DNA of 64,000 bases from Claveliimonas bilis (GTDB lineage Bacteria; Bacillota; Clostridia; Lachnospirales; Lachnospiraceae), in contig NZ_AP027742.1 of NCBI RefSeq assembly GCF_030296775.1, forward strand, positions 1,302,001-1,366,000. The letters run 5' to 3'. Under the pieces are notes generated by a model, which searched no databases, was not told where the DNA came from, and saw only the letters and a program-made list of their open reading frames with translations. A program made the position numbers and the translations under genes. Every line of letters starts with the position of its first letter. Positions within the stretch are counted from its first letter, which is position 1. Below are positions 8,872 to 17,198 of the stretch, in pieces.

Positions 8872-10056
8872 ATGAAAAAACCAGGTTATTATTCTTCCGG
8901 AGAGTTTGCCCGCATGGCAGGCGTTACTCTAAGGACAATCCGTTATTATGATAAACAGAATATCTTAAAGCCCTCGCTTGTGACAGAAGCGGGGGCTCGT
9001 TTCTATACAGACGAAGATTTTGCCCGGCTTCAGCAGATTCTCCTGCTGAAATATTTAGGCTTTTCTTTGGATGATATCCGGGAAATGACATTTGCGGATG
9101 CAGATTATCATTTTCTGTTGAACTCTTTAAATATTCAGCTGAAGCTGGTTCAGGACCGTATTGAGAAGATGCAGCTCATGGAGAGGGCTATTCAAGATAC
9201 AGAAGAAGAAGTCCGGGCGACGCACACAGTGGACTGGAATAGGATGCTGAATCTGATTCACTTAACAGGCATGGAAGAAAGCCTGAAGAAGCAGTATCAG
9301 AATGCCTCAAATATTTCAGCCAGAATTAGCCTGCATAGCCTGTATTCTCAAAATAAGCAGGGATGGTTTCCTTGGATTTTTCATCAGCTTGGTTTGAAAC
9401 CTAAAATGAAGGTGTTGGAAATTGGCTGTGGAGATGGCGCGCTTTGGAAAAGTAATATGCAAAATATCCCGGATGAAGTAGAAATTACTCTTTCTGACGT
9501 GTCAGAGGGAATGCTCCGGGATGCAAGAAGAGAGCTTGGCGGAGAAGATCAAAGATTTATTTTCCAGGCATTTGACTGCCATAAGCTTCCTTATGAATCT
9601 GAAACTTTTGATATTGTGATAGCAAATCACGTGCTTTTTTACTGTCAGGACATTCCAAAGGTATGCAGGGAAGTAAAGAGAGTTCTGAAACAAGGGGGAG
9701 TTTTTGTCTGCAGCACATATGGAAATCGGCATATGAAAGAAGTGAGCCTTCTTGTACAGGAATTTGATAATCGGATTGTTTTGTCGGCAGACAGGCTTTA
9801 CGAAAGATTTGGTATGGAAAATGGCCGCGAAATCTTAGAAAAGTGTTTTCAAGAGGTAGAATGGCGATTATATGAAGATAGTCTTTTGGTAACGGAGGCA
9901 GAAGCTTTAATTTCTTATATTCTCTCCTGTCATGGAAACCAGGCACAGTATATCGGAGAGCGGTATACAGAGTTTCGCTCTTTTGTGAAAGAGAAGACAG
10001 AGGATGGTTTTTATATAACGAAGGAAGCAGGGATTTTTCTATGTGAAAATAGATGA
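8872..10056 (+). CDS. MerR-family regulator fused to a SAM-dependent methyltransferase
   Basis: The product is 394 aa. The N-terminal ~115 residues form a MerR winged helix (SSGEFARMAGVTLRTIRYYD, then the second wing and a dimerisation coiled coil). The C-terminal half is a class I methyltransferase with the SAM-binding motif VLEIGCGDG (about 181-189), DVSEGML and ANHVLFYCQD. Such fusions are known in Firmicutes, but their substrate is generally unknown. It begins 30 bp after the glycosyltransferase with no obvious own promoter. A MerR-type dyad-promoter lies 1.5 kb downstream, before rfbA (see 11547). The link between the two is inference. Confidence 0.88.
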   Translation: MKKPGYYSSGEFARMAGVTLRTIRYYDKQNILKPSLVTEAGARFYTDEDFARLQQILLLKYLGFSLDDIREMTFADADYHFLLNSLNIQLKLVQDRIEKMQLMERAIQDTEEEVRATHTVDWNRMLNLIHLTGMEESLKKQYQNASNISARISLHSLYSQNKQGWFPWIFHQLGLKPKMKVLEIGCGDGALWKSNMQNIPDEVEITLSDVSEGMLRDARRELGGEDQRFIFQAFDCHKLPYESETFDIVIANHVLFYCQDIPKVCREVKRVLKQGGVFVCSTYGNRHMKEVSLLVQEFDNRIVLSADRLYERFGMENGREILEKCFQEVEWRLYEDSLLVTEAEALISYILSCHGNQAQYIGERYTEFRSFVKEKTEDGFYITKEAGIFLCENR

Positions 10057-10076
10057 CATAATTATGGCGAAATATC

Positions 10077-10105
10077 TTGCTTTGCTATGATCTTTTCGTT
10101 ATAAT
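10077..10105 (+). promoter_or_regulatory. Sigma-A-type promoter of the three-gene cassette
   Basis: TTGCTT (10077-10082), a 17-bp spacer and TATAAT (10100-10105). It lies 66 bp before the ATG of the first cassette gene and downstream of the MerR-methyltransferase gene, so the cassette can be transcribed independently. Confidence 0.65.
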
Positions 10106-10171
10106 ATACATAAGCGACTTATTTGAAATGGAAAGTTATTGTAGCGAAGGTTATTGGATTTGGAGGAAATT

Positions 10172-10576
10172 ATGGTTGAAGTTAAAAATTTCTTATATTG
10201 TTTAAATATTAATACGGCAGATGGAAGGACTGATATTGTAGGAATCCTGACTGCAATAACCCCTGAATATATACCAGGATTATTTTCCTTTTCTATCAAT
10301 TTTACACTTTTGAATTTGACTGAAGGGGAGCATGAAGTTACGATTAAATTCAAAAATCCGGAAAACGAAATAATAACCTCAATTGATAATGTTAAACTGG
10401 ACTATAAAAAAGATGAGAATAGTAACCTTCCGGAACAATATTTGGGAATTAACGTGGCGGCTGGTCTTCAGAATGTTGATTTCAAAAAATCCGGTGTATA
10501 TTCTACACAAGTTATTGTAGATGGAATAGATATGGGGAATTTTAAAATATTTGCCAAGGGAAAGAATGAGGAGTAA
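10172..10576 (+). CDS. Cassette protein 1: beta-rich hypothetical protein (DUF6941-like)
   Basis: The product is 134 aa from ATG 10172, which has GGAGGAAAT directly upstream. A TTG at 10154 extends the frame but has no ribosome site. The sequence alternates short strands (FLYCLNINTADGRTDIVGIL, LTEGEHEVTIKFKNPENE, YSTQVIVDGIDMGNFKIFA) and looks like a beta-sandwich. It resembles DUF6941-type proteins in layout, recalled from memory and not checked. There is no signal peptide or transmembrane segment. The stop overlaps the next start (TAATG), implying translational coupling. Confidence 0.7.
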   Translation: MVEVKNFLYCLNINTADGRTDIVGILTAITPEYIPGLFSFSINFTLLNLTEGEHEVTIKFKNPENEIITSIDNVKLDYKKDENSNLPEQYLGINVAAGLQNVDFKKSGVYSTQVIVDGIDMGNFKIFAKGKNEE

Positions 10577-11151
10577 TGGTAGGAACAAATTGTGTGCGGT
10601 TATCAAATGACGCTTCTTTTTTGAAAGAAAATAGTACTTCTAACAAAAGTAATATGTATGGGGATATGTTTTTTGATAAAAAGAATATCTTTCGGTTCCC
10701 GATTCATAATATAAGCAAGAGTGAGAAATCTGCCATAATATTAATTTATGACAATAGAAATGGAATGCTTTTTATGAATAATGACGTAATTGCCAGTATC
10801 AGGAGATTGGATGAAATAAAAGAGTTGCCATATGATTGGAATGGATATGGTGCGGCTCCTTTTTCATCTGAATTAATTGATAAATGTAAAAAAATCATAA
10901 ATATATTATTGCCTCAACCACAAATTTATCCGACGGGGAGACAAAGCATACAGTTTCAATATGAGTTGAAAGATAAAAGTTATTTGGAATTTGAAATCTT
11001 TGAACATAAAACAATGTGTTTATTTGTACCTAAACGAATTTACACAGAGGCTGAGGAGATAGAAATCACAGATGCGGAAGAAAAACGGATCAAGGAGATG
11101 GTAGAAAAGTTTTATGGAAACAGTAGTACAGAGAGAAGAAATATTATATAG
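10576..11151 (+). CDS. Cassette protein 2: hypothetical protein with a DWNGYGA motif
   Basis: The product is 191 aa and cytoplasmic. The first ~65 residues are low in recognisable features. The core (about 70-160) has IKELPYDWNGYGAAPFS, followed by PQIYPTGRQSIQFQYE and SYLEFEIFEHK. I recall this motif series in small bacterial proteins of unknown function, but no reaction can be assigned. It is coupled to cassette gene 1 by a 1-bp overlap and overlaps cassette gene 3 by 38 bp. The coding sequence is AT-rich compared with the rfb genes downstream. Confidence 0.7.
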   Translation: MVGTNCVRLSNDASFLKENSTSNKSNMYGDMFFDKKNIFRFPIHNISKSEKSAIILIYDNRNGMLFMNNDVIASIRRLDEIKELPYDWNGYGAAPFSSELIDKCKKIINILLPQPQIYPTGRQSIQFQYELKDKSYLEFEIFEHKTMCLFVPKRIYTEAEEIEITDAEEKRIKEMVEKFYGNSSTERRNII

Positions 11152-11503
11152 AGTCATAAAACGGTCACAGCCAGATACGGTAGATAATAATGGGCATCCG
11201 ACATCAGCGCTGTTTAAGCAGGAAGACGGTGTTTCTGTAGATCGGGATGGGGAAAGAAGAGAAAGTACTATTATTGAAACATTCAAAAACAGATTTGAAA
11301 AGAGATTCAAGGGATTAGTAAAAGTTCAGGCAAGTGTTTGTATTGACAATGCCATGGCGGTAATTCCGGAAACAAAAAGTAATATATATCATGCGGAAAT
11401 ATTTGAAAACACTAATAAGGAACCATTAACTCAGCTAAAGGCATTAATTTTAGCAGATAGTTCTGAAATGGTGGTCTATGATTCCAGTGTTGAATGGAGA
11501 TAG
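11114..11503 (+). CDS. Cassette protein 3: hypothetical protein with a SALFK..GVSVDRDG motif
   Basis: The product is 129 aa. It opens with LYRVIKRSQPDTVDN, then HPTSALFKQEDGVSVDRDG (about 29-47), a basic helix (FKNRFEKRFKG) and NIYHAEIFE near 90-98. This order (LxRxI, SAxF, SVDR, then xHAxI) matches a widespread family of small proteins whose function I do not know. It starts inside gene 2 with 38 bp overlap. The nearest ribosome-site-like sequence (AAGGAGATGG) is about 16 bp from the ATG, so expression probably depends on coupling. Confidence 0.68.
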   Translation: METVVQREEILYRVIKRSQPDTVDNNGHPTSALFKQEDGVSVDRDGERRESTIIETFKNRFEKRFKGLVKVQASVCIDNAMAVIPETKSNIYHAEIFENTNKEPLTQLKALILADSSEMVVYDSSVEWR

Positions 11504-11546
11504 AAGCGTAATTTCGTAACAAATTCTTAATATTTTCAAAAAAAGC

Positions 11547-11577
11547 TTGAAGGTGACCTAAGGTCACCTTTTATAAT
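11547..11577 (+). promoter_or_regulatory. MerR-type dyad promoter before rfbA (or terminator of the cassette)
   Basis: TTGAAG (11547-11552) and TATAAT (11572-11577) are 19 bp apart. The interval holds a perfect 9-bp dyad, AAGGTGACC-TAA-GGTCACCTT (11550-11570), overlapping the -35 and abutting the -10. An over-long spacer filled by a dyad is the hallmark of MerR-activated promoters. The same hairpin, with A's before and TTTT after, could instead terminate the cassette transcript. Both uses are possible. Confidence 0.5.
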
Positions 11578-11640
11578 GCATGTAGATGGAAATACTGAAA
11601 GAAAAGACAGCAATCAAAATTACATTTCAGGAGGATAAAA

Positions 11641-12537
11641 ATGAAAGGTATTATTTTAGCAGGCGGTTCAGGCACACGGCTTTATCCATTGACAATGGTA
11701 ACATCCAAACAGCTGTTGCCGATTTATGACAAACCGATGATCTATTATCCTATGTCGGTGCTTATGAATGCAGGAATCCGGGATATTCTCATTATTTCCA
11801 CACCGCAGGATACCCCCAGGTTCCAGGAGCTTTTAGGGGACGGCCATCAGTTTGGCGTGGAGCTTTCTTATGCAGTACAGCCAAGTCCGGACGGACTGGC
11901 ACAGGCCTTTATTATCGGAGAAGAATTTGTGGGAGATGATACAGTTGCCATGGTTCTCGGAGATAATATTTTTGCAGGACATGGCCTGAAAAAAAGACTT
12001 CGCGCAGCTGTGGAAAATGCCCAGTCCGGAAAAGGAGCTACTGTGTTTGGGTACTATGTAGATGATCCGGAGCGTTTCGGTATTGTGGAATTTAATAAAG
12101 AGGGGAAAGCGGTTTCTATTGAGGAAAAACCGGAACACCCAAAGAGCAACTACTGTGTCACAGGTCTTTATTTCTATGACAATAAAGTTGTGGAGTATGC
12201 GAAAAATCTGAAGCCAAGCGCCAGAGGAGAGCTGGAGATCACTGATCTGAACCGGATTTATCTGGAAGAAGGAAAGTTAAATGTAGAACTTCTGGGACAG
12301 GGATTTACCTGGCTGGATACAGGAACACATGAGAGTCTTGTAGATGCCACTAATTTTGTAAAAACAATGGAAACTCATCAGCACAGAAAGATTGCCTGCC
12401 TGGAAGAAATTGCCTACTTGAATGGATGGATCTCCCAGGAAGAAGTGCTTAAAGTTTATGAAGTGTTGAAAAAGAATCAGTATGGGCAGTATTTAAAAGA
12501 TGTTCTGGATGGAAAATATCAGGACGGATTATACTAA
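11641..12537 (+). CDS. rfbA: Glucose-1-phosphate thymidylyltransferase
   Basis: First step of dTDP-L-rhamnose synthesis: dTTP + glucose-1-phosphate gives dTDP-glucose. The 298 aa are typical. The nucleotide-binding [11 protein letters not shown] lies at residues 8-18, followed by [47 protein letters not shown] and [10 protein letters not shown]. An AGGAGG ribosome site precedes the ATG by 7 bp. It heads an rfbABDC block whose genes are separated by at most about 40 bp. Confidence 0.97.
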   Translation: MKGIILAGGSGTRLYPLTMVTSKQLLPIYDKPMIYYPMSVLMNAGIRDILIISTPQDTPRFQELLGDGHQFGVELSYAVQPSPDGLAQAFIIGEEFVGDDTVAMVLGDNIFAGHGLKKRLRAAVENAQSGKGATVFGYYVDDPERFGIVEFNKEGKAVSIEEKPEHPKSNYCVTGLYFYDNKVVEYAKNLKPSARGELEITDLNRIYLEEGKLNVELLGQGFTWLDTGTHESLVDATNFVKTMETHQHRKIACLEEIAYLNGWISQEEVLKVYEVLKKNQYGQYLKDVLDGKYQDGLY

Positions 12538-12564
12538 AAAAGAAAGCAGATAGGAGTAAATATT

Positions 12565-13596
12565 ATGAACATTATCGTTACCGGCGGAGCCGGCTTTATT
12601 GGAAGCAATTTTATTTTTCACATGTTAAACAAATACCCGGACTACCGGATTATTTGTCTGGATTGTCTGACCTATGCAGGAAACTTATCTACACTGGCGC
12701 CTGTTATGGATAATCCTAACTTCCGTTTTGTAAAGGAGAGTATTACAGACCGTGAAGCTGTCTATAAACTTTTTGAAGAGGAACATCCGGACATGGTGGT
12801 AAACTTTGCGGCAGAGAGCCATGTAGACCGCTCTATTGAAAACCCGGAAGTATTTCTTGACACAAATATTAAAGGAACTGCAGTTTTAATGGATGCCTGC
12901 AGAAAATACGGAATCCAGAGATATCATCAGGTATCTACAGATGAGGTTTACGGAGATCTGCCTCTGGACCGCCCGGATCTCTTCTTTACAGAAGAGACAC
13001 CGATCCACACAAGCAGCCCGTACAGCTCGTCCAAAGCAGGCGCTGACCTTCTTGTACTGGCTTATCACAGGACATATGGACTTCCGGTTACCATCAGCAG
13101 ATGTTCCAATAATTATGGACCCTATCATTTCCCGGAGAAGCTGATTCCGCTTATGATCGCCAATGCACTGAATGACAAGCCGCTTCCGGTTTACGGGAAA
13201 GGGGAAAATGTCCGCGACTGGCTTTATGTAGAAGATCACTGCAAGGCAATTGACCTGATCATTCACAAAGGCCGTGTGGGAGAAGTTTACAACATCGGCG
13301 GACATAATGAAATGAAAAATATTGATATCGTGAAGATTATCTGTAAAGAGCTTGGCAAGCCGGAAAGCCTGATCACTTATGTGGAAGACAGAAAAGGCCA
13401 CGATATGCGTTACGCTATTGACCCGACTAAGATCCATAATGAGCTTGGATGGCTGCCGGAGACAAAGTTTGCAGATGGAATTAAGAAGACGATCCAGTGG
13501 TATCTGGACAACAAGGAGTGGTGGGAGACGATCATTTCCGGAGAGTATCAGAACTACTATGAGAAAATGTATGGAAACCGGAAGGAGATGGAATAA
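12565..13596 (+). CDS. rfbB: dTDP-glucose 4,6-dehydratase
   Basis: Second step of dTDP-rhamnose synthesis, converting dTDP-glucose to dTDP-4-keto-6-deoxyglucose with bound NAD. The 343-aa product has the Rossmann motif GGAGFIGSNF (residues 7-16), VNFAAESHVDRSI, the catalytic TDEVYGDL region, and the YSSSKAGAD (YxxxK) pair. NNYGPYHFPEKLIPL and YNIGGHNE follow. The last base of its TAA stop is the first base of the next ATG (TAATG), so rfbD is translationally coupled. Confidence 0.97.
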   Translation: MNIIVTGGAGFIGSNFIFHMLNKYPDYRIICLDCLTYAGNLSTLAPVMDNPNFRFVKESITDREAVYKLFEEEHPDMVVNFAAESHVDRSIENPEVFLDTNIKGTAVLMDACRKYGIQRYHQVSTDEVYGDLPLDRPDLFFTEETPIHTSSPYSSSKAGADLLVLAYHRTYGLPVTISRCSNNYGPYHFPEKLIPLMIANALNDKPLPVYGKGENVRDWLYVEDHCKAIDLIIHKGRVGEVYNIGGHNEMKNIDIVKIICKELGKPESLITYVEDRKGHDMRYAIDPTKIHNELGWLPETKFADGIKKTIQWYLDNKEWWETIISGEYQNYYEKMYGNRKEME

Positions 13597-14537
13597 TGAA
13601 GGTTCTTGTAACAGGTGTAGCAGGTCAGCTGGGCCACGATGTAATGAATGAGCTGGCGGGGCGCGGTTATGAGGGAATCGGATCAGATATCCAGGAAGTG
13701 TACAGCGGGATTCAGGACGGTACGGCCGTGACTTCTATGCCTTATGTGCAGATGGATATTACAGATGCAGACTGTGTAAAGCGCGTGATCTCGGAAGCTG
13801 CTCCGGATGCGGTCGTGCACTGCGCGGCGTGGACAGCAGTAGATCTTGCAGAAGAGGAAGAAAAGAAGCCGATCGTCCAGGCGGTAAATGTGGACGGCAC
13901 AAGAAATATTGCCAAAGTCTGCAAAGAACTGAACTGCAAAATGGTTTATTTAAGCACGGACTATGTGTTTGACGGACAGGGAGAGACGCCTTGGGATCCT
14001 GACTGCAAAGATTACAAGCCTCTCAATGTTTATGGGCAGACAAAACTGGAAGGGGAGCTGGCTGTTTCAGAGCTTCTTACAAAATATTTCATTGTACGAA
14101 TTGCATGGGTATTTGGGAAAAATGGAAAGAATTTCATCAAGACCATGTTAAATGTGGGAAAGAATCATGATACCATTAAGGTAGTCAATGACCAGATCGG
14201 CACGCCGACCTACACCTTTGACCTGGCAAAGCTTCTTGTTGACATGATCGAGACGGAAAAATATGGTTATTATCATGCTACAAACGAGGGCGGCTATATC
14301 AGCTGGTATGATTTTACCAAAGAAATCTTCCGCCAGGCTGTGGAAATGGGCCATGAAGAGTACAGTGAGGACAAGGTGAAAGTCCTTCCGGTCACAACAG
14401 AGGAATATGGTGTATCCAAAGCGGCAAGGCCGTTTAACAGCAGGCTGGATAAGAGCAAGCTGACAGACAATGGATTCCATCTGCTTCCTACATGGCAGGA
14501 TGCGCTGAACAGATATTTGAAGGAAATCGACTTCTAA
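13596..14537 (+). CDS. rfbD: dTDP-4-dehydrorhamnose reductase
   Basis: Final step, reducing dTDP-4-keto-L-rhamnose to dTDP-L-rhamnose with NAD(P)H. The 313-aa product has VTGVAGQLGHDV at the N-terminus, VVHCAAWTAVDLAEEE, YLSTDYVFDG, and the YGQTKLEGE (YxxxK) catalytic pair. IAWVFGKNGKNF and DQIGTPTYTFDLA follow. It overlaps rfbB by one base. In this operon the reductase precedes the epimerase gene rfbC, so the gene order differs from the order of reactions. Confidence 0.97.
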   Translation: MKVLVTGVAGQLGHDVMNELAGRGYEGIGSDIQEVYSGIQDGTAVTSMPYVQMDITDADCVKRVISEAAPDAVVHCAAWTAVDLAEEEEKKPIVQAVNVDGTRNIAKVCKELNCKMVYLSTDYVFDGQGETPWDPDCKDYKPLNVYGQTKLEGELAVSELLTKYFIVRIAWVFGKNGKNFIKTMLNVGKNHDTIKVVNDQIGTPTYTFDLAKLLVDMIETEKYGYYHATNEGGYISWYDFTKEIFRQAVEMGHEEYSEDKVKVLPVTTEEYGVSKAARPFNSRLDKSKLTDNGFHLLPTWQDALNRYLKEIDF

Positions 14538-14579
14538 AAAAGTGGTTTCGGTGAAAAAGAGAAGAGGAGAAGATCATAA

Positions 14580-15188
14580 ATGGGACAGATCAAAGTAGAA
14601 AAGAACGCTGGCGGCATTGAGGGCCTGTGCGTGATCGAGCCGGCCGTTCACGGCGATGCCAGAGGCTATTTCATGGAGACATACAATCAAAGAGATATGG
14701 AAGAGGCGGGGCTTACCATGCAGTTTGTCCAGGACAATCAGTCCTGTTCTTCCAAAGGTGTTTTGAGAGGGCTTCATTTCCAGAAAGAGTTTCCCCAGGG
14801 AAAACTTGTCAGAGTGATCAAGGGCGCTGTCTTTGATGTTGCGGTGGATTTAAGAAGCGACAGCAAAACGTATGGAAAATGGTTCGGCATCGAGCTGACA
14901 GAAGAAAATAAAAAACAGTTTTATATTCCGGAAGGCTTTGCCCATGGCTTCCTGGTATTGAGCGATGTGGCAGAATTTTGTTATAAATGTACAGATTTCT
15001 ATCATCCGGGCGATGAGGGCGGACTTGCCTGGAACGATCCTGAGATCGGCATTACCTGGCCGTCTCTGGAGGGAGAGTATAAGGGAAGCGCTTCCGGGGA
15101 AGGTTATCATCTGGAAGATGGCACAAAGCTGAATTTAAGCGACAAGGATCAGCTCTGGAGGGGGCTTAAGGATACGTTCCACTTCTAG
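14580..15188 (+). CDS. rfbC: dTDP-4-dehydrorhamnose 3,5-epimerase
   Basis: Third enzymatic step of the pathway, epimerising C3 and C5 of the 4-keto intermediate. The product is 202 aa with a cupin fold. It has DARGYFMETYNQR, QDNQSCSSKGVLRGLHFQ (with the catalytic His), GKLVRVIKGAVFDVAVDLR, FYIPEGFAHGFLVLS and the C-terminal tyrosine region FCYKCTDFY. The ribosome site is GAGGAGAAG, and a strong terminator follows. With rfbA, rfbB and rfbD this makes the window self-sufficient for dTDP-L-rhamnose. Confidence 0.96.
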   Translation: MGQIKVEKNAGGIEGLCVIEPAVHGDARGYFMETYNQRDMEEAGLTMQFVQDNQSCSSKGVLRGLHFQKEFPQGKLVRVIKGAVFDVAVDLRSDSKTYGKWFGIELTEENKKQFYIPEGFAHGFLVLSDVAEFCYKCTDFYHPGDEGGLAWNDPEIGITWPSLEGEYKGSASGEGYHLEDGTKLNLSDKDQLWRGLKDTFHF

Positions 15189-15204
15189 GAACAAAGAGAG
15201 TGAG

Positions 15205-15235
15205 GGCAGAAGCTAAGAGAGGCTTCTGCCTTTTT
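15205..15235 (+). terminator. Rho-independent terminator after rfbC
   Basis: GGCAGAAGC (15205-15213) pairs perfectly with GCTTCTGCC (15222-15230) over an 8-nt loop and is followed by TTTTT. It closes the rfb operon. Confidence 0.92.
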
Positions 15236-15297
15236 ACTTTAATCAGGAAACGCTTGCGGAACTCTTTGCTCTTTATTGTGGCAGTTATGCGGTTTTT

Positions 15298-15307
15298 GTG
15301 GTAAAAT
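15298..15307 (+). promoter_or_regulatory. Possible extended -10 promoter for the 15368 glycosyltransferase
   Basis: TGTGGTAAAAT contains a TGn-TAAAAT extended -10 (hexamer 15302-15307) about 60 bp before the ATG. There is no convincing -35 at 17 bp. The position just after the rfb terminator supports a promoter here. Confidence 0.35.
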
Positions 15308-15367
15308 GACATATAACCATGTGAAAGTGAAACAGAAAAGAAAAAGTGAGGATATAAATAGAAATAT

Positions 15368-17194
15368 ATGGAAACATATAAGATCAGCTGGATAAAGTTT
15401 TTAAAAAAATTATCTCCCTACAATATAAAAAAGGGGATTCTGTATTTTAAGCATTTTGGACCAAAGGAATTTTGGGTCAGACTGACAGAGCGGTTTCAGA
15501 CAGATGATGTGGATTATGAGGAGTGGTATTGTAATCACAGGCCGCAAGAAGAAGAACTGGAGAGGCAGCGGAAGGAAAAGTTTGACTACATGCCGCTGAT
15601 CAGTATTCTGGTACCTGTGTATAATACGCCAGAGGCATTTTTGAAACAGATGATCCAGTCTGTGAGAGCACAGACCTATGGAAATTGGGAGCTCTGTATC
15701 GCTAATGCGAATCCGGGAAACAAAGAGGTAGGAGATATCTTAAGAATTGCATCGGAAAAGGATCAAAGGATCCGGGTGACCGATGTTCCGGAAAATGAGG
15801 GGATTGCGCAGAATACAAATGCAGCCATGAAGATTGCTTCCGGAGAATATGTGGGACTTCTCGACCATGATGATCTTTTGACAAAAGACGCCCTTTATGA
15901 GGTGGTAAAAGCGCTTAATCAGCAGGAAAGGCCGGAAATGATCTATTCCGATGAAGATAAGGTGACAACAGATCTTACCGAACATTTTCAGCCTTATATG
16001 AAACCGGATTTCAATCTGGATCTTTTGAGATCCAATAATTATATCTGTCACTTCTTTGTGGCAAAGAAATCGCTGATCGAGGATGTGGGGGCATTTCGGG
16101 GAGAATTTAACGGAGCACAGGATTATGATCTGATCCTGCGCTGCAGTGAAAAAGCAGTGGGGATTGCTCATATTCCACGGATCCTCTATCACTGGAGAGT
16201 GCATAAGGCTTCCACAGCGGATAACCCGGCAAGTAAAATGTACGCCTTTGACGCGGGAAAGCGTGCCATCGAGGATCATCTTAAACGGTGCAGTCAGGAC
16301 GGGGAAGTTTCCCATGCGAAAGATCTGGGATATTACAGAGTCAAATATGAGCTGAAAGGCAGTCCGCTTGTCTCTATTATCATTCCTAACAAGGATGAAG
16401 TGGAAAGTCTGGATAAATGTCTTCAGTCCATAGAAAAATCTACCTATAAAAATTACGAGATCATTGTTGTGGAAAACAACAGTGTAAAGGACGAAACTTT
16501 TTCCTATTATAAAAAAATTGAGGCAAAAGGCGTGAAGGTCGTATATTGGGAAAAAGGCTTTAACTATTCCGCCATCAATAATTACGGAGCCAGCTATGCG
16601 AAAGGGGACTATCTTCTGCTTCTTAATAATGATGTGGAAGTGATCACACCTGACTGGCTGGAAGAAATGCTTGGCAACTGCCAGAGAAAAGAAGTGGGTA
16701 TCGTCGGCGTGAAATTATACTATCCGGACGATACGGTGCAGCATGCCGGAATTATTGTGGGAATCGGGGGTATTGCCGGAAATATTTTTGTGGGTCTCCC
16801 AAGGCGGTATACCGGTTATTTCCACAAGGCTTCCGTTCAGCAGGATCTCTCTGCAGTTACAGCGGCCTGCATGATGGTAAAGAGATCTGTCTATGAGGCC
16901 GTGAAAGGACTGGATGAGAAGCTTCAGGTTGCTTTCAATGATGTGGATTTCTGTCTTCGGGTGAGAAAGGCAGGATACTTGGTTGTGTATAACCCTTATG
17001 TGGAGCTTTATCATTATGAATCAAAGACAAGGGGCGCAGAAGATACCAAGGAGAAGGTGCGTAGATTTCAAAGTGAGATTGAATATATGCGAAGCCATCA
17101 CCTGGATATACTGAAGAACGGAGATCCAATGTATAACAGAAATCTGACGCTGACAAAATGGGATTATTCCCTGAAAAACAATCAAAAAGGATAA
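15368..17194 (+). CDS. Tandem-domain family 2 glycosyltransferase
   Basis: The product is 608 aa, the third member of the paralogous set (see 1 and 3940). A short N-terminal region with FWVRLTERFQ and EEWYCNHRP leads into GT2 domain 1 (LISILVPVYNTPE at about 77, DHDD near 167) and domain 2 (VSIIIPNKDEVES near 335, LLNNDVEVI near 423). The YHYESKTRGAEDT motif lies near the C-terminus. Both domains keep their acidic metal motifs, so both are probably active. Compared with the 3940 gene it lacks the long N-terminal beta domains and is noticeably less AT-rich. ATG 15368 is the first possible start after an in-frame TAG at 15359. Confidence 0.88.
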   Translation: METYKISWIKFLKKLSPYNIKKGILYFKHFGPKEFWVRLTERFQTDDVDYEEWYCNHRPQEEELERQRKEKFDYMPLISILVPVYNTPEAFLKQMIQSVRAQTYGNWELCIANANPGNKEVGDILRIASEKDQRIRVTDVPENEGIAQNTNAAMKIASGEYVGLLDHDDLLTKDALYEVVKALNQQERPEMIYSDEDKVTTDLTEHFQPYMKPDFNLDLLRSNNYICHFFVAKKSLIEDVGAFRGEFNGAQDYDLILRCSEKAVGIAHIPRILYHWRVHKASTADNPASKMYAFDAGKRAIEDHLKRCSQDGEVSHAKDLGYYRVKYELKGSPLVSIIIPNKDEVESLDKCLQSIEKSTYKNYEIIVVENNSVKDETFSYYKKIEAKGVKVVYWEKGFNYSAINNYGASYAKGDYLLLLNNDVEVITPDWLEEMLGNCQRKEVGIVGVKLYYPDDTVQHAGIIVGIGGIAGNIFVGLPRRYTGYFHKASVQQDLSAVTAACMMVKRSVYEAVKGLDEKLQVAFNDVDFCLRVRKAGYLVVYNPYVELYHYESKTRGAEDTKEKVRRFQSEIEYMRSHHLDILKNGDPMYNRNLTLTKWDYSLKNNQKG

Positions 17195-17198
17195 AACT

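Noticed and set aside
8979-9003. GC-rich near-palindrome inside the MerR gene
   Set aside because: It lies within well-supported coding sequence and is imperfect.
12886-13437. Long open frame antisense to rfbB
   Set aside because: No ribosome site or plausible protein; it mirrors codon bias of the strongly supported rfbB gene.
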